DNA of 7,112 bases from positions 863 through 7,974 of the forward strand of contig PLSY01000166.1 of the NCBI GenBank assembly GCA_003164275.1, read 5' to 3'. Made by a program: the position numbers and the translations under genes. Below are positions 1 through 5,502 of this stretch, piece after piece. The DNA is from Acidimicrobiaceae bacterium. Its GTDB lineage: Bacteria > Actinomycetota > Acidimicrobiia > Acidimicrobiales > RAAP-2. The notes beneath the pieces were generated by a model. It did not search any database and was not told the DNA's origin. It saw only the letters and a list, made by a program, of their open reading frames with translations. The stretch's first letter is position 1. Each line of letters opens with the position of its first letter.

Positions 1-2
1 TC

Positions 3-101
3 GTCGCCCTCTGGGGCCATCCCGACCAGGAAGAGGGGCCGCTGGCCTTCGCCGAGAAGCGCGAGCCCAACTGGGCCGACCCCGCGGGCACCGAGAACTG
101 A
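3..101 (+). CDS. Crotonase-family protein (enoyl-CoA hydratase/isomerase), C-terminal end only
   Basis: This is the 3' end of a gene that begins before the window: 32 codons and a TGA stop. The visible peptide contains EEGPLAFAEKREPNW, which matches the usual C-terminal signature of enoyl-CoA hydratase/isomerase proteins (an acidic residue and EG, then AF, EKR, P and W). That helix normally packs over the active site of a neighbouring subunit in the hexamer. None of the catalytic region is visible, so hydratase, isomerase or hydrolase activity cannot be told apart. It lies on the same strand as the ligase gene, 109 nt upstream, so it probably belongs to the same catabolic neighbourhood, and it is a second crotonase besides the complete one at 3392-4228. 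The family call is fairly secure; the exact reaction is unknown. Confidence 0.8.
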   Translation, partial: VALWGHPDQEEGPLAFAEKREPNWADPAGTEN

Positions 102-113
102 GGCTTGCCGGCG

Positions 114-126
114 TCGCAATTTGCGA
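114..126. promoter_or_regulatory. Perfect odd-length dyad upstream of the acyl-CoA ligase gene (possible operator)
   Basis: TCGCAA and TTGCGA flank a single T, giving a 13-bp perfect inverted repeat. Outer arms GCCG (107-110) and CGGC (128-131) extend it imperfectly. It starts 13 nt after the upstream crotonase stop and ends 84 nt before the ligase ATG. Short AT-centred dyads of this kind are typical of TetR-type repressor sites, which commonly control acyl-CoA catabolic genes. It does not match the KstR2 consensus (CAAG-N2-CTTG). As RNA it could fold with a 3-nt loop, but no T-run follows, so termination is less likely. Confidence 0.35.
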
Positions 127-160
127 TCGGCAGCTTGGGTGGGAAGATCTCTGCGCCCTA

Positions 161-181
161 GTCAGCCGCGGCCGTCAGCCG
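161..181 (+). repeat. Direct repeat of GTCAGCCG in the ligase leader
   Basis: GTCAGCCG occurs at 161-168 and again at 174-181, a 13-nt period, with the palindrome GCCGCGGC (165-172) overlapping the first copy. It lies 30-50 nt upstream of the ligase start codon, where a 5' leader or core promoter would be. It could be a protein-binding site or chance in GC-rich DNA. Confidence 0.3.
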
Positions 182-210
182 GCACAGAGCACGACAGAAG
201 TGAGACGACG

Positions 211-1788
211 ATGAACCCGACAACGATTCCTGCAGTGGTCAGAGCTGCCGCCTCGCAGTTCCCCGAGCTCGAAGCGGTGGTCGACGGGGCCTCACGGCCG
301 ACCTTCGCCGAGATCGCCGTCTCGGTGGAGCGAGTGGAGCGAGCCCTCCTGGCCAGCGGCGTCCAGGCCGGTGACCGGGTCGGGATCTGGGCCCCGAACG
401 GACTGGACTGGATCATCACCTCATTCGCCATCTATGGCGTCGGGGCGGTGCTCGTGCCCATCAACACCCGCTACAAGGGCGAGGAGGCGGCCGACCTGCT
501 GCGAACCGCCGAAGTGGCCATGCTCTTCACCGTCACAGACTTCCTCGGGGTCGACTACGTCCAACTCCTCGCCGACGCCGGAGGCTTGAAGGGGGTACGC
601 GACACCGTGGTGATGAGCGGCGCGGTCCCTGACGGGACGACGGCGTGGGCGGACTTCCTCGACCGGGCGGAGCAGGTCACAGCAGAAGAAGCCCAAGCTC
701 GCGAGGCGGCCGTCCAGCCCGATGACCCGAGCGACATCATCTTCACCTCGGGGACCACGGGCCTGCCCAAGGGGGCAGTCCTCCGGCACGGCGCCAGTGT
801 CGAGACCTACGTGCAGTGGACAAGGGGCGTCGGGCTCACAGAGGGCGACCGGGTGCTCGGCAACTACCCGTTCTTCCACACGGCCGGCCTCAAGTCGGGG
901 GTGCTCGCCTGCTTCATCCGGGGAGCGACGCTGATCCCGAACGCCGTCTTCGACGTGGCTGTGGTCGTCGGCCGAGTCGAAGAGGAGAAGATCACCGTCC
1001 TCCCGGGGCCACCGGCCATCTTCCAGTCGATCCTCAACCACCCCGACTTCGCCACCTTCCCCCTCGGCACCCTGCGCCTCGCCATCACCGGCGCCGCTGT
1101 CGTTCCCGTCGAGTTGATCGCCCGCATGAAGTCCGACCTCAATCTCGACATCGTCATCACCGCCTATGGCCTGACCGAGACCCACGGCACGGCGACCATC
1201 TGCGAGCAGACCGACTCGATCGAGACCATCGCCACGACCGTCGGCCACCCCCTCGACGGACTCGAGCTCCGCATCGTCGACGACGACGGTGTCGACCAGG
1301 CCACCGGCGATCCCGGCGAGGTGCTGATCCGCGGCTTCAACGTCATGACCGAGTACTTCAATGCCCCAGAGGCCACCGCCGAGGCGGTCGACCCGGGCGG
1401 TTGGCTCCACACCGGCGACGTGGGCTTCGTCGGCGACGACGGCTACCTGAGAATCGTCGACCGGAAGAAGGACATCCTGATCGTCGGCGGCTTCAACGTC
1501 TCGGCCGCCGAGGTCGAGTCGATCATGCTTCGTCGCGACGACGTGGCCCAGGTCGCCGTGGTGGCCGCTCCCGACGAGCGCATGGGCGAGGTGGGCGCGG
1601 CCTTCGTCGTTCCCCGTGCCGGCAAGACCCCCGATCCGAAAGAGATGGTGGCTTGGTGCCGGGAGCACATGGCCAACTTCAAGGCTCCGCGCTATGTCCA
1701 CTTTGTGGAAAGCCTTCCCATCACCTCGACCGGCAAGATCATGAAGCCCGAGCTGCGGGACCGGGCGGCCGAGCTGGCCAAGGAATAG
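211..1788 (+). CDS. FadD3-family acyl-CoA ligase (AMP-forming)
   Basis: An ATP-dependent acid:CoA ligase that makes an acyl-adenylate and then the CoA thioester, probably in the cytosol. Counting from the ATG at 211 it has 525 residues. Visible motifs are the P-loop TSGTTGLPK (179-187), YGLTE (319-323), GWLHTGD (397-403), the hinge region RIVDRKKD (414-421) and the catalytic lysine K509 in STGKIMK. NPFFH-like and LPGPP segments (about 219-223, 264-268) resemble M. tuberculosis FadD3, which activates the sterol-ring remnant HIP. The true substrate here is unknown, and the usual fadE30 and ipdAB neighbours of FadD3 are absent. The ATG was chosen over an in-frame TTG at 121 because the family normally begins just before this point and the extra 30 codons look non-coding. 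The ribosome site is weak (purine-rich, about 197-205). A MaoC gene follows 82 nt later. Confidence 0.93.
   Translation: MNPTTIPAVVRAAASQFPELEAVVDGASRPTFAEIAVSVERVERALLASGVQAGDRVGIWAPNGLDWIITSFAIYGVGAVLVPINTRYKGEEAADLLRTAEVAMLFTVTDFLGVDYVQLLADAGGLKGVRDTVVMSGAVPDGTTAWADFLDRAEQVTAEEAQAREAAVQPDDPSDIIFTSGTTGLPKGAVLRHGASVETYVQWTRGVGLTEGDRVLGNYPFFHTAGLKSGVLACFIRGATLIPNAVFDVAVVVGRVEEEKITVLPGPPAIFQSILNHPDFATFPLGTLRLAITGAAVVPVELIARMKSDLNLDIVITAYGLTETHGTATICEQTDSIETIATTVGHPLDGLELRIVDDDGVDQATGDPGEVLIRGFNVMTEYFNAPEATAEAVDPGGWLHTGDVGFVGDDGYLRIVDRKKDILIVGGFNVSAAEVESIMLRRDDVAQVAVVAAPDERMGEVGAAFVVPRAGKTPDPKEMVAWCREHMANFKAPRYVHFVESLPITSTGKIMKPELRDRAAELAKE
325..342 (+). repeat. Tandem 9-bp duplication inside the ligase gene
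   Basis: GTGGAGCGA is repeated exactly twice head to tail, encoding Val-Glu-Arg-Val-Glu-Arg (residues 39-44) in the N-terminal helix of the ligase. It keeps frame and looks like a small slippage duplication or coincidence in a charged helix. Confidence 0.6.
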
Positions 1789-1832
1789 CAGTGTCCGGCC
1801 GGCCCCAGTCGGCGGCTCAGCCAACTAGACAG

Positions 1833-1874
1833 ATGACAACCATGCAGACCATCGAGGAGAGCACCAAGCAATGA
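1833..1874 (+). CDS. Possible 13-codon upstream ORF overlapping the maoC start
   Basis: An ATG at 1833 opens a 13-codon frame (MTTMQTIEESTKQ) whose TGA overlaps the MaoC ATG as ATGA (1871-1874). A second in-frame ATG is at 1842. This arrangement is typical of translational coupling, and the GAGGAG ribosome site for maoC lies inside the short frame. The upstream ribosome site (AGACAG, 1827-1832) is poor. It may be a genuine leader peptide or chance; no homology or domain is recognisable. Confidence 0.2.
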   Translation: MTTMQTIEESTKQ

Positions 1875-2335
1875 CCACCTATCGGTTTGACGATGTCGAG
1901 ACACTCAACGCTGCTGCGTCCGAGGAGTTCGGCGAGTGGGGCCCGAGCCTCACGGTGACCCAGGACATGATCAACCAGTTCGCCGAGCTGACCGGGGACC
2001 ACCAGTGGATCCACGTGGACGTCGAGCGCGCCTTGAAGGAGAGCCCGTTCGGCGGCCCAGTAGCCCACGGCTTCTTGACGTTGAGCCTGATCCCCCGCCT
2101 CATGACCACCGGAAACGTGACCATCTCCGGGCACGTGAGCGCGGCCAACTACGGCGCCACCAAGCTCCGCTTCATCGCCCCGGTGCCCGCCGGCTCCGAG
2201 GTGCACTCCCGCTCCCGGTTGGTCAGTGCCGAGGCCAAGCCGAAAGGTACCCTGATCACGACGGAGATCGAGGTGGGGGTGGTGGATGCCACCAAGCCGG
2301 CCATCCTCTACTCCATGCAGACCCTCTACATGTAA
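1871..2335 (+). CDS. MaoC-family (R)-specific enoyl-CoA hydratase, NodN/HtdZ type
   Basis: A 154-residue single hot-dog-fold protein expected to add water to a trans-2-enoyl-CoA, giving the (R)-3-hydroxyacyl-CoA. The hydratase-2 motif is clear: TGDHQWIHVD at 41-50 supplies the catalytic pair D43 and H48, followed by GPVAHGFLTLSL (62-73), which lines the acyl pocket, and NYGATKLRF (93-101). TGDHQWIHVD and AHGFLTLSL resemble M. tuberculosis Rv0130 (HtdZ) and the NodN subgroup, and the length fits. Such proteins act as dimers. The ATG follows GAGGAG (1854-1859) with an 11-nt spacer. The gene sits between the ligase and an MFE-2-type dehydrogenase, which could take its (R)-hydroxy product. The family is secure; chain length and substrate are not visible. 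Confidence 0.92.
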   Translation: MTTYRFDDVETLNAAASEEFGEWGPSLTVTQDMINQFAELTGDHQWIHVDVERALKESPFGGPVAHGFLTLSLIPRLMTTGNVTISGHVSAANYGATKLRFIAPVPAGSEVHSRSRLVSAEAKPKGTLITTEIEVGVVDATKPAILYSMQTLYM

Positions 2336-2387
2336 CACTGGCGATACGGCGGTAGCCCTGGTGGCACTGAAGGAGCCTGAGTCGTCC

Positions 2388-2409
2388 GGCCCACCGGGAC
2401 CATTGGGCC
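2388..2409. other. Inverted repeat GGCCCA-N10-TGGGCC in the maoC-SDR gap
   Basis: Six-base arms at 2388-2393 and 2404-2409 around a 10-nt spacer lie 53 nt after the maoC stop. As RNA this could form a short GC-rich hairpin ending the ligase-maoC transcript, but no T-run follows, so a Rho-independent terminator is not proven. It could equally be an operator just upstream of the putative SDR promoter. Confidence 0.3.
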
Positions 2410-2430
2410 ACCGCAAATGATTGGCACCGC
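2402..2430 (+). repeat. Imperfect direct repeat before the SDR promoter
   Basis: ATTGGGCCACCGC (2402-2414) and ATTGGCACCGC (2420-2430) are separated by AAATG. They differ only by a 2-nt insertion, and the starts are 18 nt apart. The second copy overlaps the proposed -35 box. The repeat could be a tandem binding site for a regulator or a small duplication. Confidence 0.35.
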
Positions 2431-2451
2431 TCAGGACGGGCTGGGTAGTGT
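2421..2451 (+). promoter_or_regulatory. Candidate sigma-70-type promoter for the SDR-crotonase-transferase genes
   Basis: TTGGCA (2421-2426) resembles TTGACA and TAGTGT (2446-2451) fits the actinobacterial TANNNT -10 box. The 19-nt spacer is slightly long. Transcription would start near 2458, leaving about 23 nt of leader containing the ribosome site. The 145-nt gap here contrasts with the tight packing downstream, which supports a separate transcript. This is pattern-based only. Confidence 0.35.
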
Positions 2452-2467
2452 GCGCCCGACCACGCAC

Positions 2468-2477
2468 GAAGGGGAAG
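2468..2477 (+). promoter_or_regulatory. Ribosome binding site that fixes the GTG start of the SDR
   Basis: GAAGGGGAAG contains the AAGGGG core (2469-2474) 6 nt before the GTG at 2481. No comparable site precedes the other in-frame candidate (TTG at 2421), which also falls in the proposed promoter, so the GTG start is preferred. Confidence 0.7.
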
Positions 2478-2480
2478 TCA

Positions 2481-3389
2481 GTGAAACAGTTCTTGGAGGG
2501 GAAGGTCGCCATCGTGACCGGTGCCGGTCACGGCATCGGGCGAGGCCATGCGCTCGAGTTGGCGCGACGTGGGGCGACGGTGATCGTGAACGACGTCGGC
2601 GGCAGCGTCGACGGGAAGGGCAGCGGCAAGGACGCCGACCTCACCGTTGGCCTCATCACCGAGGCCGGAGGCAAGGCCGCCCCCAACTACGGCGACATCG
2701 GCGACGAGACGGCGGCCGAGCAGCTCATCAACCAGGCCTATGACGACTTCGGGCAGCTCGACGTAGTGGTCAACAACGCGGGCATCGTGCGGGATCGGGC
2801 CATCTGGAACATGCCGGCCGACGACTTTGACATCGTCATGCGCGTCCACGTGCGGGGCACGTGGCTCACCTCGCACTTCGCCTCCATCAAGTGGCGGGAG
2901 CGGGCCAAGGGCGGCGAGACGCTGACCGGGCGCATCATCAACACCACCTCGGGGGCCGGTCTCCAGGGGAACTTCGGCCAGACCAACTACGCCACGGCCA
3001 AGGCGGCCATCGTGGGCATGACCCAGACGGCCAGCCTGGAGCTGGCGGGCATCGGCATCACGGTGAACGCCATCGGCCCGGGCGGCCTCACCCGCCTGTC
3101 GGCCGGCGTCGGCAGCCTCGGCCAGGCCATCGAGCCCAACGAGATCGGCGCCGACGACTACCACCCGATGGACCCGGCAGGTAGCTCGCCCCTCGTGGCC
3201 TGGCTGGCCAGCGACGAGTCCCAATACATCACCGGACAGGTCTTCCGGGTCATCCACGACAAGATCTACTACATGAAGGGCTGGTACGAGGCGGCCACAC
3301 TTGACGCGGGTGAGAAGCGCTGGGATGCCGAGAAGCTCGGCGCCCTGATCGCCACCGACGTGTTCGGCAGCCGGGCCAGGGGGATCTGA
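2481..3389 (+). CDS. Short-chain dehydrogenase, MFE-2/17beta-HSD4-type (R)-3-hydroxyacyl-CoA dehydrogenase
   Basis: A 302-residue Rossmann-fold oxidoreductase, GTG start. The nucleotide-binding motif TGAGHGIG is at 13-20, and D38 in VIVNDVGG at the end of the second strand favours NAD+. NNAG is at 98-101 and the catalytic S157, Y170 and K174 are all present. Three features match the dehydrogenase domain of peroxisomal multifunctional enzyme type 2: the NDVGG...GKGSGKDAD insert (37-53), RVHVRGT with H123 where classical SDRs have Asn, and GNFGQTNY (163-170). The role inferred is oxidation of (R)-3-hydroxyacyl-CoA to 3-ketoacyl-CoA. In MFE-2 this domain is fused to a MaoC hydratase; here the hydratase is the preceding separate gene. 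A steroid or other alcohol substrate cannot be excluded. The next gene starts 2 nt after the stop. Confidence 0.9.
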   Translation: MKQFLEGKVAIVTGAGHGIGRGHALELARRGATVIVNDVGGSVDGKGSGKDADLTVGLITEAGGKAAPNYGDIGDETAAEQLINQAYDDFGQLDVVVNNAGIVRDRAIWNMPADDFDIVMRVHVRGTWLTSHFASIKWRERAKGGETLTGRIINTTSGAGLQGNFGQTNYATAKAAIVGMTQTASLELAGIGITVNAIGPGGLTRLSAGVGSLGQAIEPNEIGADDYHPMDPAGSSPLVAWLASDESQYITGQVFRVIHDKIYYMKGWYEAATLDAGEKRWDAEKLGALIATDVFGSRARGI

Positions 3390-3391
3390 GC

Positions 3392-4228
3392 ATGGTCACC
3401 TCAGCCAGCCTCGAAGACGGCACCCTCCTCTACCGCGTAGAAAACTCGATCGCCTGGATCACCCTCAACCGCCCCGATTCGGGCAATGCCATCACCGCCG
3501 ACCAGCGCAACACGGTCATCGACCTGTTGCACGAGATCGACCTCGACCCGGCCATTCGGGCCGTGGTCATCGGCGCCAACGGCCGACACTTCTGTACCGG
3601 TGCCGACCTGCGAGCCCCTCAGCCCGAGATGGACGCGGCCGAGGCCGATGGGGACGGCGAGCCACCGACCGGCACCATCATGCGAGTGCTCGCCGACGGA
3701 GCGCAGCGACTGGTCGCTGCCGTGCTCGACTGCCAGAAGCCGATCGTCGCCGCCGTCAACGGCACGGCCGCCGGTATCGGCACCCATCTGGCCCTGGCCT
3801 GCGATCTCGTGGTGGCGGCTGAGGAGGCCGGATTCATCGAGGTGTTCGTGCGCCGGGGCATCCTGCCCGACGGTGGCGGGGCCTACCTGTTGACCCGGAC
3901 CCTCGGCATGCAACGGGCGAAGGAGCTCGTCCTGTTGGGCGACAAGCTGTCGGCCGCCGATGCCTTCGCCGTCGGCATGGTCAACCGGGTGGTCCCGGCG
4001 AGTGAGCTCGAGGCCACGGCCACCGAGCTCGCCACCCGGCTGGCCAGTGGGCCGACGGTGGCCCTGGGCCTGGCCAAACGCCTGCTCAACCGATCCCTCG
4101 ACACCGATCGGGCCACCGCCTTCTTCGAAGAGTCGATGGCCCAAGAGCTCGTGACCCGGACTGAGGACGCAACCGAGGGTGTCGCCTCGTTCGTGGAGCG
4201 ACGACCTACCGAATTCAAGGGGAGATGA
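3392..4228 (+). CDS. Crotonase-family enzyme, probably an enoyl-CoA isomerase rather than a hydratase
   Basis: A 278-residue protein of usual crotonase length. The oxyanion-hole segments HFCTGADL (66-73) and NGTAAGIGTHLALACD (123-138) are present, and the C-terminus (EGVASFVERRPTEFKGR) is intact. By ungapped comparison with rat mitochondrial enoyl-CoA hydratase, the positions of catalytic Glu144 and Glu164 are H132 and F152. D160, in LPDGGG, sits where PaaG-type and dienoyl-CoA isomerases carry their catalytic Asp. A double-bond isomerase is therefore more likely than a hydratase, which also suits a locus that already has a MaoC hydratase. A 15-residue acidic stretch (about 78-92) replaces the usual loop. 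The ATG follows AGGGGGA (3378-3384) inside the dehydrogenase end; the stop overlaps the next start. Confidence 0.88.
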   Translation: MVTSASLEDGTLLYRVENSIAWITLNRPDSGNAITADQRNTVIDLLHEIDLDPAIRAVVIGANGRHFCTGADLRAPQPEMDAAEADGDGEPPTGTIMRVLADGAQRLVAAVLDCQKPIVAAVNGTAAGIGTHLALACDLVVAAEEAGFIEVFVRRGILPDGGGAYLLTRTLGMQRAKELVLLGDKLSAADAFAVGMVNRVVPASELEATATELATRLASGPTVALGLAKRLLNRSLDTDRATAFFEESMAQELVTRTEDATEGVASFVERRPTEFKGR

Positions 4229-5472
4229 CCGAGGGGCCAGCCGAGGCTGCCCCAGCACCACTGGCCGGGGTGGTCGTGCTCGACCTCGGACGCATCGTGG
4301 CCGGACCGCTCTGCTCGTTCATGCTCGCCTCGCTCGGGGCCACAGTCATCCGGATCGACCAACCGGGCGGGGACGTGAGCTGGAAGGCACCACCGTTCAT
4401 CGGCGCCGACGGGGCCACCAACGAGAGCCCGCGCCAACCCGACGCCATCTCTCTCGCCCATGTGAAACGGGACCGGGGCAAGCGGAGCATCGTCATCGAC
4501 CTGGAGTCGACCGAGGGACGGTCCCTGTTCACCACCCTCGCCACCAAGGCCGACGTCCTGGTCGAGAACTACCGACCGAGCACGCTCGAGCGGTTCGGGC
4601 TCGGCTACGAGGCGCTGCTGGCCGAGAATCCCCGGCTCATCTACTGCGCCATCAGCGGGTACGGGCTGACCGGGCCCTATCGGAACCGGGTGGCCATGGA
4701 TATCGCCATCCAGGCGGCGTCGGGGTTCCTCTCCCATACCGGCTTCCCCGACGGGCCACCGATCAAGACCGGGGCCACCGTGGGCGACCAGGTGCCGGCC
4801 GTCTACGCCGCTCTCGGCATCCTGGCCGCCCTCCGCCAGCGCGAGGCGACGGGCAAGGGTCAGTTGGTCGACGTGGCCATGTTCGATGTCATGGCCTCTC
4901 TCGTATGGGACGAGCCCCTCGAGCTCTACGAGGACCAGGGCCTGGGCGTGCGTTGGGGGAACAGCGATCCCCGGGGTGGTCCCTTGAATGTCTATGCCAC
5001 GGCCGACGGCTGGGTGGCCCTCGTCATCGCGTCGGGCACCCAGTGGACCCACCTCTGTGAGCTGATGGATCGTCCCGACCTGGCGGTGTTGTCTACGGTG
5101 GCGGCCCGCACCAAGCGATTGTCCGAGCTCGACGGCGTAGTGGCCGACTGGTGTCGCGGCCAGGACTCAGTTGCCTTGGCCGCCTCCCTGCAGGAGGTCG
5201 GCATCCCGAGCGCCTCGGTGGTCGACGCCATCGACCTCCGTCACGACCCCCACGCCCAGGCCCGGGGGACGCTGGCCGACCTCGTCCACCCGGCCAGCCC
5301 CGACCGGCCGAGCGGGTACTTAGGGGCGGTGCTGCCCATGCGCCTGTCCGGCTACCCGGCCGCCCCCGAGCCGGCCGAGACGCTCGGGGCGAGCACCCGG
5401 GCCGTCTTGTCGGACCTGTTGGGGCTGAGCCCGGACGAGGTAGACGGACTGGCCGAGCGCGGGGTCATCTGA
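4225..5472 (+). CDS. Family III CoA-transferase (CaiB/BaiF)
   Basis: A 415-residue member of the CaiB/BaiF family, which moves CoA between acyl groups through an enzyme-bound aspartyl anhydride and works as interlocked dimers. The N-terminal signature PLAGVVVLDLGRIVAGPLC (12-30) and LGATVIRID (37-45) is clear, as are DVLVENYRP (110-118) and SGYGLTGPY (144-152). D159 in VAMDIAIQA is the expected nucleophile. Alpha-methylacyl-CoA racemases of the same fold carry GHD here; the Met-Asp found instead argues for a transferase. The start overlaps the crotonase stop as ATGA, with AAGGGGAG (4217-4224) directly upstream, so translation is probably coupled. Donor and acceptor are unknown; a partner acyl-CoA from the same pathway would recycle CoA without ATP. 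Last gene of the plus-strand run. Confidence 0.92.
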   Translation: MTEGPAEAAPAPLAGVVVLDLGRIVAGPLCSFMLASLGATVIRIDQPGGDVSWKAPPFIGADGATNESPRQPDAISLAHVKRDRGKRSIVIDLESTEGRSLFTTLATKADVLVENYRPSTLERFGLGYEALLAENPRLIYCAISGYGLTGPYRNRVAMDIAIQAASGFLSHTGFPDGPPIKTGATVGDQVPAVYAALGILAALRQREATGKGQLVDVAMFDVMASLVWDEPLELYEDQGLGVRWGNSDPRGGPLNVYATADGWVALVIASGTQWTHLCELMDRPDLAVLSTVAARTKRLSELDGVVADWCRGQDSVALAASLQEVGIPSASVVDAIDLRHDPHAQARGTLADLVHPASPDRPSGYLGAVLPMRLSGYPAAPEPAETLGASTRAVLSDLLGLSPDEVDGLAERGVI

Positions 5473-5477
5473 GCCCT

Positions 5478-5501
5478 CGGGCGAGCGGATCCGTATGCCC
5501 G
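5478..5501. terminator. Weak inverted repeat between the convergent transferase and aldehyde dehydrogenase genes
   Basis: CGGGC (5478-5482) and GCCCG (5497-5501) flank a 14-nt spacer that itself contains the palindrome CGGATCCG (5486-5493). It occupies nearly all of the 30 nt between the two convergent stop codons, where a bidirectional terminator would be expected. The stem is short and there is no T-run on either strand, so function is uncertain. Confidence 0.25.
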
Positions 5502-5502
5502 C

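Noticed and set aside
1795..1804. GGCCGGCC/CCGGCCGG palindromes after the ligase stop
   Set aside because: Short self-complementary GC runs are expected in this composition; there is no loop or T-run to suggest a terminator.
421..1824. Long minus-strand open frame (467 codons) opposite the ligase
   Set aside because: It is a GC-rich antisense shadow: no recognisable domain, low-complexity Gly/Asp/His-rich composition, and it covers a gene with intact family motifs.
816..1874. Plus-strand open frame of 352 codons in another frame of the ligase
   Set aside because: The translation is dominated by Arg, Pro, Gly and His, typical of an out-of-frame reading of GC-rich DNA. Only its last 13 codons are considered separately, as a possible upstream ORF.
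2478..3257. Minus-strand open frame of 259 codons opposite the dehydrogenase
   Set aside because: Antisense shadow with biased composition and no motif, while the plus-strand SDR has every catalytic residue.
3883..5052. Minus-strand open frame of 389 codons opposite the crotonase and transferase
   Set aside because: It spans two well-supported genes on the other strand and shows no family motif; lack of stops is expected at this GC content.
4225..5472. Alpha-methylacyl-CoA racemase for the CaiB-fold gene
   Set aside because: The racemase GHD motif is replaced by Met-Asp (158-159), and the signature segments fit the transferases better; kept only as an alternative.
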